Assembly: GCF_900475935.1 (NCBI RefSeq)
Contig: NZ_LS483431.1
Coordinates: 868,001 to 932,000 of the forward strand
Source: Campylobacter fetus subsp. fetus
Lineage (GTDB): Bacteria > Campylobacterota > Campylobacteria > Campylobacterales > Campylobacteraceae
Length of the DNA stretch: 64,000 nt
Reading direction: 5' to 3'
The notes beneath the pieces were generated by a model that did no database searches, was not told the origin of the DNA, and worked only from the letters and a program-made list of their open reading frames with translations. Within the stretch, counting starts at the first letter, position 1. Every line of letters starts with the position of its first letter. The position numbers and the translations under genes are program-made. This document shows positions 10,114 to 18,716 of this stretch, one piece after another.

Positions 10114-10402
10114 ATGAGTTGTCCCATGTGTGTTAGCCTACAAAGCAATAAGCAAAGCACTAGAAAATAAAAAAGATTTTAAATTTATACTTAATTTAGA
10201 ATTTACTTTTATAAGCGTATTTTCATATCTAGCTTTTATCGTTACTTTTCCTATTCATTGTAACTGTATTTTTAAACGCAAAACTCGCCTTACACTGCTA
10301 CATAAGCATTTTTTCTTATACTTAGACGATGATAAATTATTCTATAAACTCCACGGATTAAAACCGCCGTTAGTTCTTTTTGAGATGCGTAAATTTTACT
10401 AA
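10114..10402 (+). pseudogene. Small hypothetical gene, probably frameshifted near its start
   Basis: An ATG at 10114 with a good ribosome binding site (AAAGGC, 6-base spacer) opens MSCPMC, but this frame stops after 18 codons. A different frame, entered at GTG 10130, continues for 90 codons (LAYKAISKALENKKDFKF and onward). It contains one hydrophobic segment (FISVFSYLAFIVTFPI) and ends in FEMRKFY. A one-base change around the GTGTGT would join MSCPMC to LAYKAI. The CPMC pair and membrane segment suggest a small membrane-associated protein of unknown function. It could alternatively be an intact short protein starting at GTG 10130. Confidence 0.4.
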
Positions 10403-10431
10403 AATAAATCTTGTATTTTTTAAATTTAGTT

Positions 10432-10456
10432 GGTCTAAGACCTTATATAGTATAAT
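10432..10456 (+). promoter_or_regulatory. metE promoter with an 11-base palindrome
   Basis: TATAAT at 10451-10456 lies 24 bases upstream of the metE start. GGTCTAAGACC at 10432-10442 is a perfect inverted repeat (5 + 1 + 5) in the -20 to -35 position. It could be an operator for a methionine regulator, although it does not match the MetR consensus I know. Confidence 0.4.
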
Positions 10457-10480
10457 ATGTATTTTAACGAAGGATTAAAT

Positions 10481-12736
10481 ATGTCAAAAAGTTTTATAAC
10501 AGGATTTCCTAGAATAGGTGAGCAAAGAGAGCTAAAATTCGCGCTTGAGAGTTTTTGGGCCGGTAAGAGCGATTTTAGCGAAGTTGAGCGCATAGCAAAA
10601 GAGCTAAAAGTAAGACACTGGAAGTATCAAAAAGATGCGCATATAGATTTTATAAGCGCAAACGATTTTTCTTATTATGATTTAATGCTTGATAACATTG
10701 TAGCTTTTGGAGCGATCCCACCGAGATTTGACGGACTTAGTGGAACTGATCTATACTTTTCAATGGCAAGAGGCAACAAAACAAGCGTAGCTATGGAAAT
10801 GACAAAATGGTTCAATACAAACTACCATTACATAGTTCCAGAACTTAGCAAAGAGACTAAATTTAGCCTAAATCCTACAAAAATATTAAACGAATATAAA
10901 GAAGCAAAAGCCCAGGGTATCACTCCAAAGATAAATTTGATAGGACCTATCACGTTTTTAGCGCTTAGTAAAACAACTGACGGAAGTTGCGCGCTTTGTC
11001 ATTTAGACGCCTTAGTAGAGCAGTACGCTAAGCTTTTGGTTGAAATTTCTAAGCTTGATAACGAAGTCGTAGTTCAGATAGACGAGCCTATCTTTGTTAC
11101 CGATAAAGCTGAAAAATTAAAAGATAAAATAGTTCTAGTTTATGAAAAGCTATGTACTAATGATAATGTTAAGATTATATTTATGACGTATTTTGAGCAT
11201 GCAAACGAAGCCGTAAAAGAGATCGTAAAAACTAAAGTTTGGGGCGTTGGGCTTGATTTTGTACATGCAAGTTGCCAAAAAGATTCTTTAGAGATCCTAA
11301 AAAATAGCGATAAAGTTCTGTTTGCCGGACTTATAGACGGTAGAAACGTTTGGGTAAGTGACCTTGACGCCAAGCTTGAGCTGATAAATAAGATTAAAGA
11401 GTATATCTCAAGCGAACGCCTAAATATCGGCACCTCTTGCTCACTTTTACACGTTCCATATACTCTAAAATACGAAGAAAAACTAAGTATAAAAGAGTGG
11501 CTTAGCTTTGCGGTAGAAAAACTAACCGAAGTAAAACTACTAAAAAAACTAGCAAATAATGAGCATTTTTGTGAATCAGGCGAGGGTTTGCTTGCTAAAA
11601 ATAGGGCGGCTATCGCTTCAAGAAAGACTTCTGAGTTAGTAAATGATAAAACTGTTCAAGAAAGAGTAAAAAACCTATCTAAATTTGAAAGAGATACTCC
11701 TTATGAAGAGCGTATAAAAACTCAAAAAGCTAAATTTAATCTTCCTGAGCTTCCGACTACGACTATAGGTAGTTTCCCGCAAACTCCGGAGCTCCGTCAA
11801 GTAAGAAATGCTTATAAAAAATCTCTGATATCGCAAGAAGCTTATGAAAAAGATATCAAAAAATATATTGATGAGTGTATAGCTTTTCAAGAAGAGTGCG
11901 GTTTAGACGTACTAGTTCACGGTGAGCCTGAGCGTAATGATATGGTCGAGTATTTCGGCGAGCAGCTAAAAGGATACGCGTTTAGTACTAATGGTTGGGT
12001 ACAAAGCTACGGTAGTAGATGCGTTAAACCGCCGCTCCTTTTTGGCGATGTGAGTCGTCCAAAAGCTATGACCGTGGATTGGATAAGTTACGCTCAAAGC
12101 AAAACAAACAAGATCATGAAAGGTATGCTAACTGGACCGGTTACTATCTTAAACTGGAGCTTTGTAAGAGATGATAAACCAAGAAGCGAGATAGCAAAGG
12201 AGCTTGCACTTTGTATTTACGATGAGATAAGCGACCTTCAAAATGCAGGTATCAAAATCATACAAGTCGATGAAGCTGCGTTTAAAGAAGGCTATCCGCT
12301 TAGACATGAAAATGTATCCGCTTATGAAAAATTTGCGGTAGATTGCTTTAAACTAAGCGTTTGTTCAGCTAAAGCGGAGACCCAAATTCACACCCATATG
12401 TGTTATTCGGAGTTTAACGATATCATCAAAACCATTGAAGCGATGGATGCCGATGTTATCAGCATAGAAACTGCTAGAAGCGGAAACGAGCTACTTAAAA
12501 TATTTAAATCAGTTGGCTATAAACAAGAAGTAGGACCAGGAGTTTATGATATCCACAGTCCAAGAGTTCCTAGCGTAGAAGAGATAGCTACTCAAATTCA
12601 CGCTTTACTAGAAGTTCTTCCAAAAAGCCAACTTTGGATAAATCCAGATTGCGGTCTAAAAACAAGAAAATGGGAAGAGGTCAAACCTAGTCTTACAAAT
12701 ATGACTGCAGCCGTTAAAATCGTTCGTTTAAGTTAG
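10481..12736 (+). CDS. metE: Cobalamin-independent methionine synthase
   Basis: MetE transfers the methyl group of 5-methyltetrahydropteroyl-polyglutamate to homocysteine, forming methionine. I chose ATG 10481 because GAAGGA precedes it at the right distance; an in-frame ATG at 10457 lies within the promoter. The resulting 751 residues match the family length. The C-terminal catalytic barrel shows the zinc ligands in THMCYSEFND (His/Cys) and NPDCGLKTRKW (Cys), and EAAFKEG with IQVDEAA upstream. The N-terminal half starts with the typical SFITGFPRIGEQRELKFALE. The broken metF-like gene follows after 28 bases. Confidence 0.97.
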   Translation: MSKSFITGFPRIGEQRELKFALESFWAGKSDFSEVERIAKELKVRHWKYQKDAHIDFISANDFSYYDLMLDNIVAFGAIPPRFDGLSGTDLYFSMARGNKTSVAMEMTKWFNTNYHYIVPELSKETKFSLNPTKILNEYKEAKAQGITPKINLIGPITFLALSKTTDGSCALCHLDALVEQYAKLLVEISKLDNEVVVQIDEPIFVTDKAEKLKDKIVLVYEKLCTNDNVKIIFMTYFEHANEAVKEIVKTKVWGVGLDFVHASCQKDSLEILKNSDKVLFAGLIDGRNVWVSDLDAKLELINKIKEYISSERLNIGTSCSLLHVPYTLKYEEKLSIKEWLSFAVEKLTEVKLLKKLANNEHFCESGEGLLAKNRAAIASRKTSELVNDKTVQERVKNLSKFERDTPYEERIKTQKAKFNLPELPTTTIGSFPQTPELRQVRNAYKKSLISQEAYEKDIKKYIDECIAFQEECGLDVLVHGEPERNDMVEYFGEQLKGYAFSTNGWVQSYGSRCVKPPLLFGDVSRPKAMTVDWISYAQSKTNKIMKGMLTGPVTILNWSFVRDDKPRSEIAKELALCIYDEISDLQNAGIKIIQVDEAAFKEGYPLRHENVSAYEKFAVDCFKLSVCSAKAETQIHTHMCYSEFNDIIKTIEAMDADVISIETARSGNELLKIFKSVGYKQEVGPGVYDIHSPRVPSVEEIATQIHALLEVLPKSQLWINPDCGLKTRKWEEVKPSLTNMTAAVKIVRLS

Positions 12737-12752
12737 AAATATGTATTGATAT

Positions 12753-12776
12753 TTTGCTCATCTTATGATGAGCAAA
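12753..12776 (+). terminator. Hairpin between metE and the metF-like gene, covering the metF start
   Basis: A perfect 10-base inverted repeat TTTGCTCATC / GATGAGCAAA with a TTAT loop starts 16 bases after the metE stop. It may end metE transcription, but only a short TTTG follows, which is poor for an intrinsic terminator. The ATG ATG at 12765-12770 lies in the loop and right arm, so on a read-through transcript it would mask those start codons. Confidence 0.5.
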
Positions 12777-13687
12777 TTTGAAAGTAAAAAAAATATGCTG
12801 AAAAAGAAGATAAAAGATAATACTCCGGGAATTTTGTTATACGGTCTGACGCCTCCTAAACTAAATTTAACTCACGAAGAAGCAATAATAGTTGCAAAAA
12901 AGCAGTTAGAAAGGCTAGAAAATAGAGGCATTGATGGATTGGTTATATATGATTTGCAAGATGAAAGCAATAGAAATAAAAGTGAGCGTACCTTTGAGTT
13001 TTGTGGAACTATAAAACCCGAAATTTATCATAAAGAGTTTTTAAAACTAGCTTATCCAGCCGTTATTTACAAAGCTGTTGGAAATTATACGCAAGACGAA
13101 TTTTGCAGATTTTTAAATGATTCTGGTGAAAATTTAAGCGTATTTGTAGGCGCTAGCTCCAAAAAAGACAGTCCGAAACTAAGTCTTGATATGGCATACA
13201 AACTCAAAAAGAACAAGGTCGAGATATAACTTTGGGCGGCATCTGCATACCGGAAAGACATGAGAAAAAAGGCGATGAAGATCTGCGTGTTGCCGGAAAA
13301 ACCATAAAAGGCTGCGAGTTTTTTATCACGCAAGCCGTATATAATCTAGAAAACGCCAAACGATTTTTAGACGATTATTCAAATTTAAATATCAAAAAAG
13401 TACCTATTATATTTACATTTACGCCTTGCGGGAGTTTGAAAACGCTTGAGTTTATGCGTTGGCTTGGAATTTCAGTACCTAAACAGTTTGAAAATAGACT
13501 GTTTAAAAGCGATGATCCACTTAAAGCTTCTATAAGTTTAAGCCTTGATATGTTTGAATTTTTATTTAAATACGGTAAAGCAAAGGGTATTAGCATAGGT
13601 GCAAATGTAGAAAGTATATCTACTAGAAAAGTTGAAATCGAGGCTTCGGTTGAGCTTGTAAACGGGATAAAAAGCATTATTTCTTAA
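12765..13687 (+). pseudogene. MetF-like methylenetetrahydrofolate reductase family protein, single frameshift
   Basis: Two adjoining frames (12765-13229 and 13232-13687) make one protein of about 307 residues. The first half has GILLYGLTPPKLNLTHEEA; the second has the folate-reductase signatures GGICIPERH and GCEFFITQAVYNLENA. The frames join if one A is added to the run in CTCAAAAAGAAC near 13207, giving KLKKEQGRDITLGG. The family reduces 5,10-methylene-THF to 5-methyl-THF, the methyl donor for MetE next door; this looks like the non-canonical MetF branch. The start is uncertain: ATG 12765 and 12768 lie in a hairpin, and ATG 12795 is the next option. One base lost in an A-run could be mutation, sequencing error or recoding. 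Confidence 0.7.
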
Positions 13688-14405
13688 TTTTTTAGTGTAT
13701 TTACAAATATAATTGCAAAATAGGGGAGCGCGCAAATAATGCAAAAAGCGCTTTTTGTTACTAAATCTGCTTGTATCTGCATCATTATCCATAAAAATTA
13801 ATTCAAAAAAGCATTCAATTCTTCATAATAAACTGATAGTTTATACATATAATAATTTATATCAAAACAGAGATATATTTCAAGTTTTAAACATAAGCTT
13901 TGCAAACAAAACTATCTTAATCATCTTATAAAGTTTGGACTTACTTTATAAACGTATCCAACCGAGTTTATAAAAACATAAATTTAGATATACTTCAAAT
14001 ACGCTTAAAACAGAAAATAAGTATGAGTATATCTAACTAAAGCCTAGCTATTATAATTGATCAATAATCGGCTAATTTTAGATTAAAAGGTAAAATCTTA
14101 ACTATTTTTATTATTTTATATTGAAAACTATAATTTTCAAACTATTATGAATTCTTGTTTTTGCACTATTCTAATTATGTATTAAATGATGATTTTATAG
14201 CTATTTGATGTACTTTACTTTTTGTAGTATAAAAACTTATCCATTAAATTTAATGCAATAATTTCTATCTATTTATACATATAATTATTTGTATTATTTT
14301 ACATAGTATATTTTAGCAATTTTCTTATTTTTTCTATTTCTAATATTTTGTTGTAATAGATAATTTTTTTGTTATAATTACTTAAATTTTAAAAAGGCTA
14401 AGTAA
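13688..14405. other. 718-base gene-free AT-rich region
   Basis: No credible reading frame is found on either strand. An inverted repeat around 13742-13758 (AAAAAGCGCTTTTT core) lies shortly after the metF remnant and could end transcription. The rest is very AT-rich with many stops in all frames; I see no recognisable gene remnant. The promoter of the methyltransferase gene is at the right end. Confidence 0.55.
14373..14378 (+). promoter_or_regulatory. -10 box of the methyltransferase gene
   Basis: TATAAT behind a TTTTTTTGT stretch, the typical Campylobacter form, lies 27 bases before the ATG at 14406. AAAAAGG serves as ribosome binding site. Confidence 0.5.
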
Positions 14406-15973
14406 ATGAAAGATATAAAAAAGACGTATGATGATTTCCCTTATAAATCAAAACCATTCGCAAATAGCTCTATATACAAACTCGAATCAATAGCTACTTT
14501 ACTAGGTCTCTCCCCTGCTCCTGTTAATAATGCAAGAGTTCTTGAGATAGGGTGTAGCTTTGGTGGAAATCTTATAATGAGTGCTATTTCTAATCCTGAA
14601 TCAGAGTTTATAGGTATAGATATCTCTGAAACTCAGATAAATTTAGGAAAAAAGCTTATAAAAGATATGAAAATTAAAAACTTAAAACTTATGCAGCTTG
14701 ACATTTCTCATGCTACGCAAGAGCTTGGAAAATTTGATTATGTTATCTCTCACGGTGTTTATAGCTGGGTTCCAGATGATGTGAAAAACGCGATATTGGG
14801 GGGGGTAGAAAGCTTTTGACAGACAATGGTATAATGTATGTATCGTACAACACCTATCCAGGATGGAAATATAAAGATATAATAAGAGATCTTATGGTCT
14901 ACTCTTCTAAAAACGAAACTAGCGATATAGCTAGACTTGAGAAATCAAAACATATGCTTAAATCATACGTTGAATATATAAATGCTCTTCCTGATGGAAG
15001 TATGAGAAAAAATGGATTTAGCTCAGTAATGCTTGAAAATGCAAAAAATATAGCCGATTCATATGAAAATTTTTACATTTTGCATGAGTATTTAGAGACG
15101 TTTAATGACCCTTGTTACTTTTATGAGTTTGTAGAGCGAGCAAAAAATCAAGATCTTGAATATCTTATAGACGCTTCTATGACTCCTACTTATATAACTT
15201 GTATCGATGATCTCCCGCAAAACTCTAGGCCAAATGAACGCATACAAAAAGAGCAGTATGGAGACTTTTTATCCAATAGAGCGTTTCGTTCAAGCGTACT
15301 GACAACGAGCAAAAATGCAAGTTCAATTACCGAAGCATTAAATGGAACATTCAAAAAAACAGATATCGATAAGCTGTATTTTTTTGGTAAATTTGATATA
15401 ACGGATAATTATATAGAAGATAGAAACAAAGCTGTAAAATACCAAACAACATATGAATGGATAGCCCAAGAGTTCAATTCAAACTATCCAAATAGCTTAA
15501 ACTCAGCCTATTTTTTGGAAAAATATCCACAGAAAGAGAATGAAATATATGAAGCATTAATGAAATTTATATGCTATGGAAGTATCAATTTCACAAATAT
15601 AGAACTAAAAGCTCTTGCATACAAGCCAAATGAAACTAGGATAAAACAGAATTATGAAAACTATATAAAGTACTTTAGCAAAGAATCGGATCCGGTTATC
15701 GCTATGGCGACTGCTTTAAATTTACTAGTCGGCGAAATGACTGCTCAAGATGCTAGATTTGCGCTTATGTTTGATGGAAAAAATAGTATAGATGATATTG
15801 TTTTAGCCGTCAAAAAGTTTTTAAAAACAGGAAAACAAAGATTTACTAGAACAAAAAGCGACGGAACAACAGTAGTTGTAACAGACCAAGCCGAGATAGA
15901 AGCTACTTGCACAGACTATGTTTTAGGGCTTGAGCAAAAGCTTAGAAACGCTTATTATTTTGAAGCTATTTAA
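14406..15973 (+). CDS. SAM-dependent methyltransferase with regulatory domain, split at a G8 tract (phase-OFF)
   Basis: The first frame (14406-14819) encodes a class I methyltransferase fold: motif I is VLEIGCSFGGNL at about residues 45-56 and motif II is FIGIDISETQ. It stops just after the G-run. The second frame (to 15973) continues without loss as LLTDNGIMYVSYNTYPGWKYKDIIRDLM, then the all-alpha methyltransferase regulatory domain and a C-terminal winged-helix-like region. With nine instead of eight Gs the whole reads as one protein of about 522 residues (ILGGGRKLLTDNG), the usual length of this family. The substrate is unknown. Intact sequence on both sides of the break argues for reversible switching, not decay. 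Confidence 0.8.
14798..14805 (+). repeat. G8 homopolymeric tract (contingency locus)
   Basis: Eight consecutive Gs in an AT-rich gene, located exactly where the methyltransferase frame breaks. Poly-G tracts of 8 or more inside genes are the classical phase-variation element of Campylobacter, changing length by slipped-strand mispairing. It is the only G or C tract longer than five that I found in the window. Confidence 0.85.
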
Positions 15974-15992
15974 ACTTTTATTTTTAGAGAGT

Positions 15993-16472
15993 TTAATGCT
16001 TCTTTGGATAATCAAAAAACAGCGCGTGAGCATGACTCTCTTTGATATGCTCAAAACTCCCTTCAAATTCTATGCAAAATATTCCGCTAGTCGGGATATT
16101 TCCAATATCTGAATCACTAAGAAATTCGCAAATTTCAGTCAAACTCGGATTATGCCCTATTATGAAAACACTATTTAATTCATCGTTTAAACTGTTTAAA
16201 AATTTAAATATACTTTCTAAACTAGCTTCATAAAGCTCTTTTACGGTTTTTATATCTTTTTTATATCCTATCTCTTTTGATATTAAATTTGCGGTTTTGA
16301 TCGCTCTTTTTGCAGGCGATGAAAATATCATATCTGGTATAACGCTATGTTTTTTTAATCTTTTACCCATAAATTTAGCATTCATTTTACCCTTATCGTT
16401 TAGATCTCTATCAAAATCGTTATTAGTTTCTTTAGTAGCTTTTGCATGTCTTATGAAGTATATTTTTTTCAC
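15993..16472 (-). CDS. sixA: SixA-like phosphohistidine phosphatase (histidine phosphatase family)
   Basis: This 159-residue protein begins MKKIYFIRHAKATKE; the RHA motif (residues 8-10) supplies the catalytic histidine. GHNPSLTEICEFLS, with a second conserved histidine, and FSSPAKRAIKTANLI are the other family signatures. SixA-type enzymes dephosphorylate histidine on phosphotransfer proteins; the target here is unknown. The start overlaps the end of the DUF455 gene by 4 bases, so translation is probably coupled. It is convergent with the methyltransferase gene, 19 bases away. Confidence 0.85.
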   Translation of the reverse strand: MKKIYFIRHAKATKETNNDFDRDLNDKGKMNAKFMGKRLKKHSVIPDMIFSSPAKRAIKTANLISKEIGYKKDIKTVKELYEASLESIFKFLNSLNDELNSVFIIGHNPSLTEICEFLSDSDIGNIPTSGIFCIEFEGSFEHIKESHAHALFFDYPKKH

Positions 16473-17272
16473 TGTTTCTCCTGTAAATCTATAATTTTAT
16501 CAAGCTCGCTTTGATCAAATCCAGCCATTAGCCTATGTTTTACATCAAGTTCTCGTTTCGTATGAAATGCTTTTGGATAGTGTTTTAAAACTATATTCAT
16601 CCACTCTTTTGGATCAACACCCTGCTCTTTACAGGCAAATTTAAACCATTTATCTCCCTTTTTAACATGCCCTATTTCTTCATCATGTATTGTTTTTAAT
16701 ATATCTAAAAGGTAATTTTTTTGCTTATCGTTTGCGATTTTTTTCATCATAAATAAATTTGCGTCAAGTCCATTTGCTTCCATGAATCTAGGTAGCACAG
16801 CCATTCTATCTAATAGACTATTTTCTGTTTTTTGCATAGCTATAAAAAGTCCATTGTGTACGGTAAAATCTCCGTAATTATATCCCGCATTTTCCAGTTT
16901 TTCATTTATCATTTTAAAATGTTTTATCTCATCATCTGCTACTTCAAGCCAGTCAAAATAAAACTCTTTTGGTAAATTTAAAAACCTATAACAAGCATCA
17001 AGTGCTATATCTATCGCACTATATTCTATATGAGCTATAGAGTGTAAAAATGTGGCTAGGGCTTTATTTTGACTATGTTTTTTCAAATCCTTCATCTCGC
17101 ATACATCGCATATTTTAGCATAACTAGGAGTTGTAAGACTTTTTGGAATAAAATTAACATTAAATTCGTATTCGTCATTTTTAAATTTAAAAAACAGTTG
17201 TTCAAATTTAAAAAATTTAATTTCTAAGCGGCTTTCATTTAGAATTTCCCAAACTTCATCGAAAAAATTCAT
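16469..17272 (-). CDS. DUF455 family ferritin-like protein
   Basis: This 267-residue protein matches the DUF455 family, which has a ferritin-like helical bundle. Metal-ligand candidates are visible as HSIAHIEYSAIDIALD (about residues 92-107), EVADDEIKHF near 126-135 and IHDEEIGHVKKG near 206-217, a pattern of E, ExxH and EExxH typical for di-iron carboxylate bundles. MiaE-like hydroxylation and iron handling have been suggested for the fold; no function is proven. It overlaps the upstream rhomboid gene by 4 bases and the downstream sixA gene by 4 bases, forming a tight three-gene operon. Confidence 0.82.
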   Translation of the reverse strand: MNFFDEVWEILNESRLEIKFFKFEQLFFKFKNDEYEFNVNFIPKSLTTPSYAKICDVCEMKDLKKHSQNKALATFLHSIAHIEYSAIDIALDACYRFLNLPKEFYFDWLEVADDEIKHFKMINEKLENAGYNYGDFTVHNGLFIAMQKTENSLLDRMAVLPRFMEANGLDANLFMMKKIANDKQKNYLLDILKTIHDEEIGHVKKGDKWFKFACKEQGVDPKEWMNIVLKHYPKAFHTKRELDVKHRLMAGFDQSELDKIIDLQEKQ

Positions 17273-17787
17273 CTAAATACCTTTAAAAAAGCGGCTAAAT
17301 AGCCTATGGCAAAACCAAAAAGATGCGCATACCAAGCGATATTAATTCCAAGAAGAAGCGGAGCAAAACTCATCAACAAAATCGCTATTATAAGCCCTTT
17401 TCTACTATATCTATCAAGATTTGCCATAAATCCTAAAAGAACGCTTATAGCTCCGCTAGCTCCTACTAAATTTACATTTGCAAACATTAAATAACTAAGG
17501 CTAAGAGCACTAGTTATAACTCCGCCTACTATATATAATAGCAAAAATTTTACAGATCCAAGATATCTTTCTAAAAGCATACCAAATTGATATAATACAG
17601 CCATATTCATTAGTATGTGCATAAGAGAACCATGTAAAAACATAGTGGTTATAAGTTGCCAGTATGCTCCTTCAAAGAAAAGTTCATTTAATCCAAAAAA
17701 TATACTAAATGAGCGTGAATTATAAACAAAATATTCTAAAAAATACACAACGGCATTTATAGCTATGAGAAACGGAGTTGCTGTCAA
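17269..17787 (-). CDS. Rhomboid family intramembrane serine protease
   Basis: This 172-residue membrane protein has six hydrophobic helices, the compact bacterial rhomboid core. The catalytic serine is in GASGAISVLLGF (about residue 113) and the catalytic histidine in AWYAHLFGFAIGYL (about residue 154). HGSLMHILMNM carries the conserved HxxxN of helix 2. Rhomboids cleave substrates within the membrane; the substrate here is unknown. It is first in the operon rhomboid - DUF455 - sixA and is divergent from lutA. Confidence 0.9.
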   Translation of the reverse strand: MTATPFLIAINAVVYFLEYFVYNSRSFSIFFGLNELFFEGAYWQLITTMFLHGSLMHILMNMAVLYQFGMLLERYLGSVKFLLLYIVGGVITSALSLSYLMFANVNLVGASGAISVLLGFMANLDRYSRKGLIIAILLMSFAPLLLGINIAWYAHLFGFAIGYLAAFLKVFR

Positions 17788-17936
17788 ATTATACCTTTTG
17801 TCTGAAACTTTGTATTTGAGATTTTACAAAAAATCGGCTTAAATGTTACAAAAACTCACATTTTTAGAAAAATATAATTAAAAAGAATGTTTTTATTAAA
17901 TTTTTGCTTATAAAATGATAATATATAGCTAGGTTT

Positions 17937-17942
17937 TATAAT
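17937..17942 (+). promoter_or_regulatory. Probable lutABC -10 box
   Basis: TATAAT behind GGTTT lies 39 bases upstream of the lutA start codon; AAAGGA follows as ribosome binding site. The 194-base divergent region also has to hold the promoter of the rhomboid operon. Confidence 0.45.
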
Positions 17943-17981
17943 ATAAAAATAAGAGACTTAAACTAAATTTAAAGGATATGT

Positions 17982-18716
17982 ATGCAAGATAAAGTCTATT
18001 TATACGCAACCTGTTTAGGCAGTGCTACTATGGGCAGAATGGTAGTAAGTGCTACAAAATTGCTACAAAATTGCGGCGTAGAAGTCATATTTAAAAAAGA
18101 TCAAACTTGTTGCGGACAACCGAGTTATAACTCCGGCTACTTTGAAGAGAGTAAAAAAATCGCTCTTTATAATGTAGAGCTTTTTAGTGAAGACTACCCT
18201 ATTTTAGTACCTAGCGGCTCTTGTGCCGGTATGATGATGCATGACTATGTAGAGTTGTTTGAAAATGATGCAAATTACGAAAAAGTGAAAAAATTTAGCT
18301 CTCGAGTTATGGATTTATGCGAGTTTTTAGATACTCAACTTCCTATAAAAGACAAAGGTGATCCTATAAAAGTAACGTGGCATAGCAATTGTCACGCTTT
18401 AAGAGTTACAAAAAGTATAGAGCATGCAAAAAATTTAATAAAAAAACTAAACAACGTAGAGCTTATAGAGCTTCAAAGAGAAGAAGAGTGCTGTGGATTT
18501 GGTGGAACTTTTGCTGTAAAAGAGCCTGAAATCTCAAATGCTATGGCAAAAGCAAAGATAGACGATATCAAAAAAACAGGGGTAAAATACCTCATAAGCG
18601 CGGATGGCGGTTGTCTCATGAATATAGCTGGAACTATGAGCAAAATGGGAGAAGATATAAAAAGCATCCATCTATACGACTTTTTATTAAAACGCACAGA
18701 AGGAGGCTTAATATGA
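17982..18716 (+). CDS. lutA: L-lactate utilization protein LutA (Fe-S oxidoreductase subunit)
   Basis: LutA is one of three subunits of the LutABC (LldEFG) complex that oxidises L-lactate to pyruvate without FMN-type lactate dehydrogenase. The 244-residue protein has the two cysteine-rich CCG domains: TCCGQPSYNSGYF near residues 43-55 and ECCGFGGTFAVKEPEIS near 166-182, each with an upstream cysteine partner (YATCLGS, WHSNCHALR). It starts with a good AAAGGA site, and lutB overlaps its last 4 bases. Confidence 0.95.
   Translation: MQDKVYLYATCLGSATMGRMVVSATKLLQNCGVEVIFKKDQTCCGQPSYNSGYFEESKKIALYNVELFSEDYPILVPSGSCAGMMMHDYVELFENDANYEKVKKFSSRVMDLCEFLDTQLPIKDKGDPIKVTWHSNCHALRVTKSIEHAKNLIKKLNNVELIELQREEECCGFGGTFAVKEPEISNAMAKAKIDDIKKTGVKYLISADGGCLMNIAGTMSKMGEDIKSIHLYDFLLKRTEGGLI

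Noticed and set aside
14230-14245. DnaA-box-like TTATCCATT in the empty AT-rich region as a replication origin
   Set aside because: Only one imperfect box is present, with no cluster and no dnaA or dnaN nearby.
18611-18712. N-terminal extension of lutB
   Set aside because: The added residues lie within lutA in another frame, and ATG 18713 has a strong ribosome site and the usual ATGA overlap.
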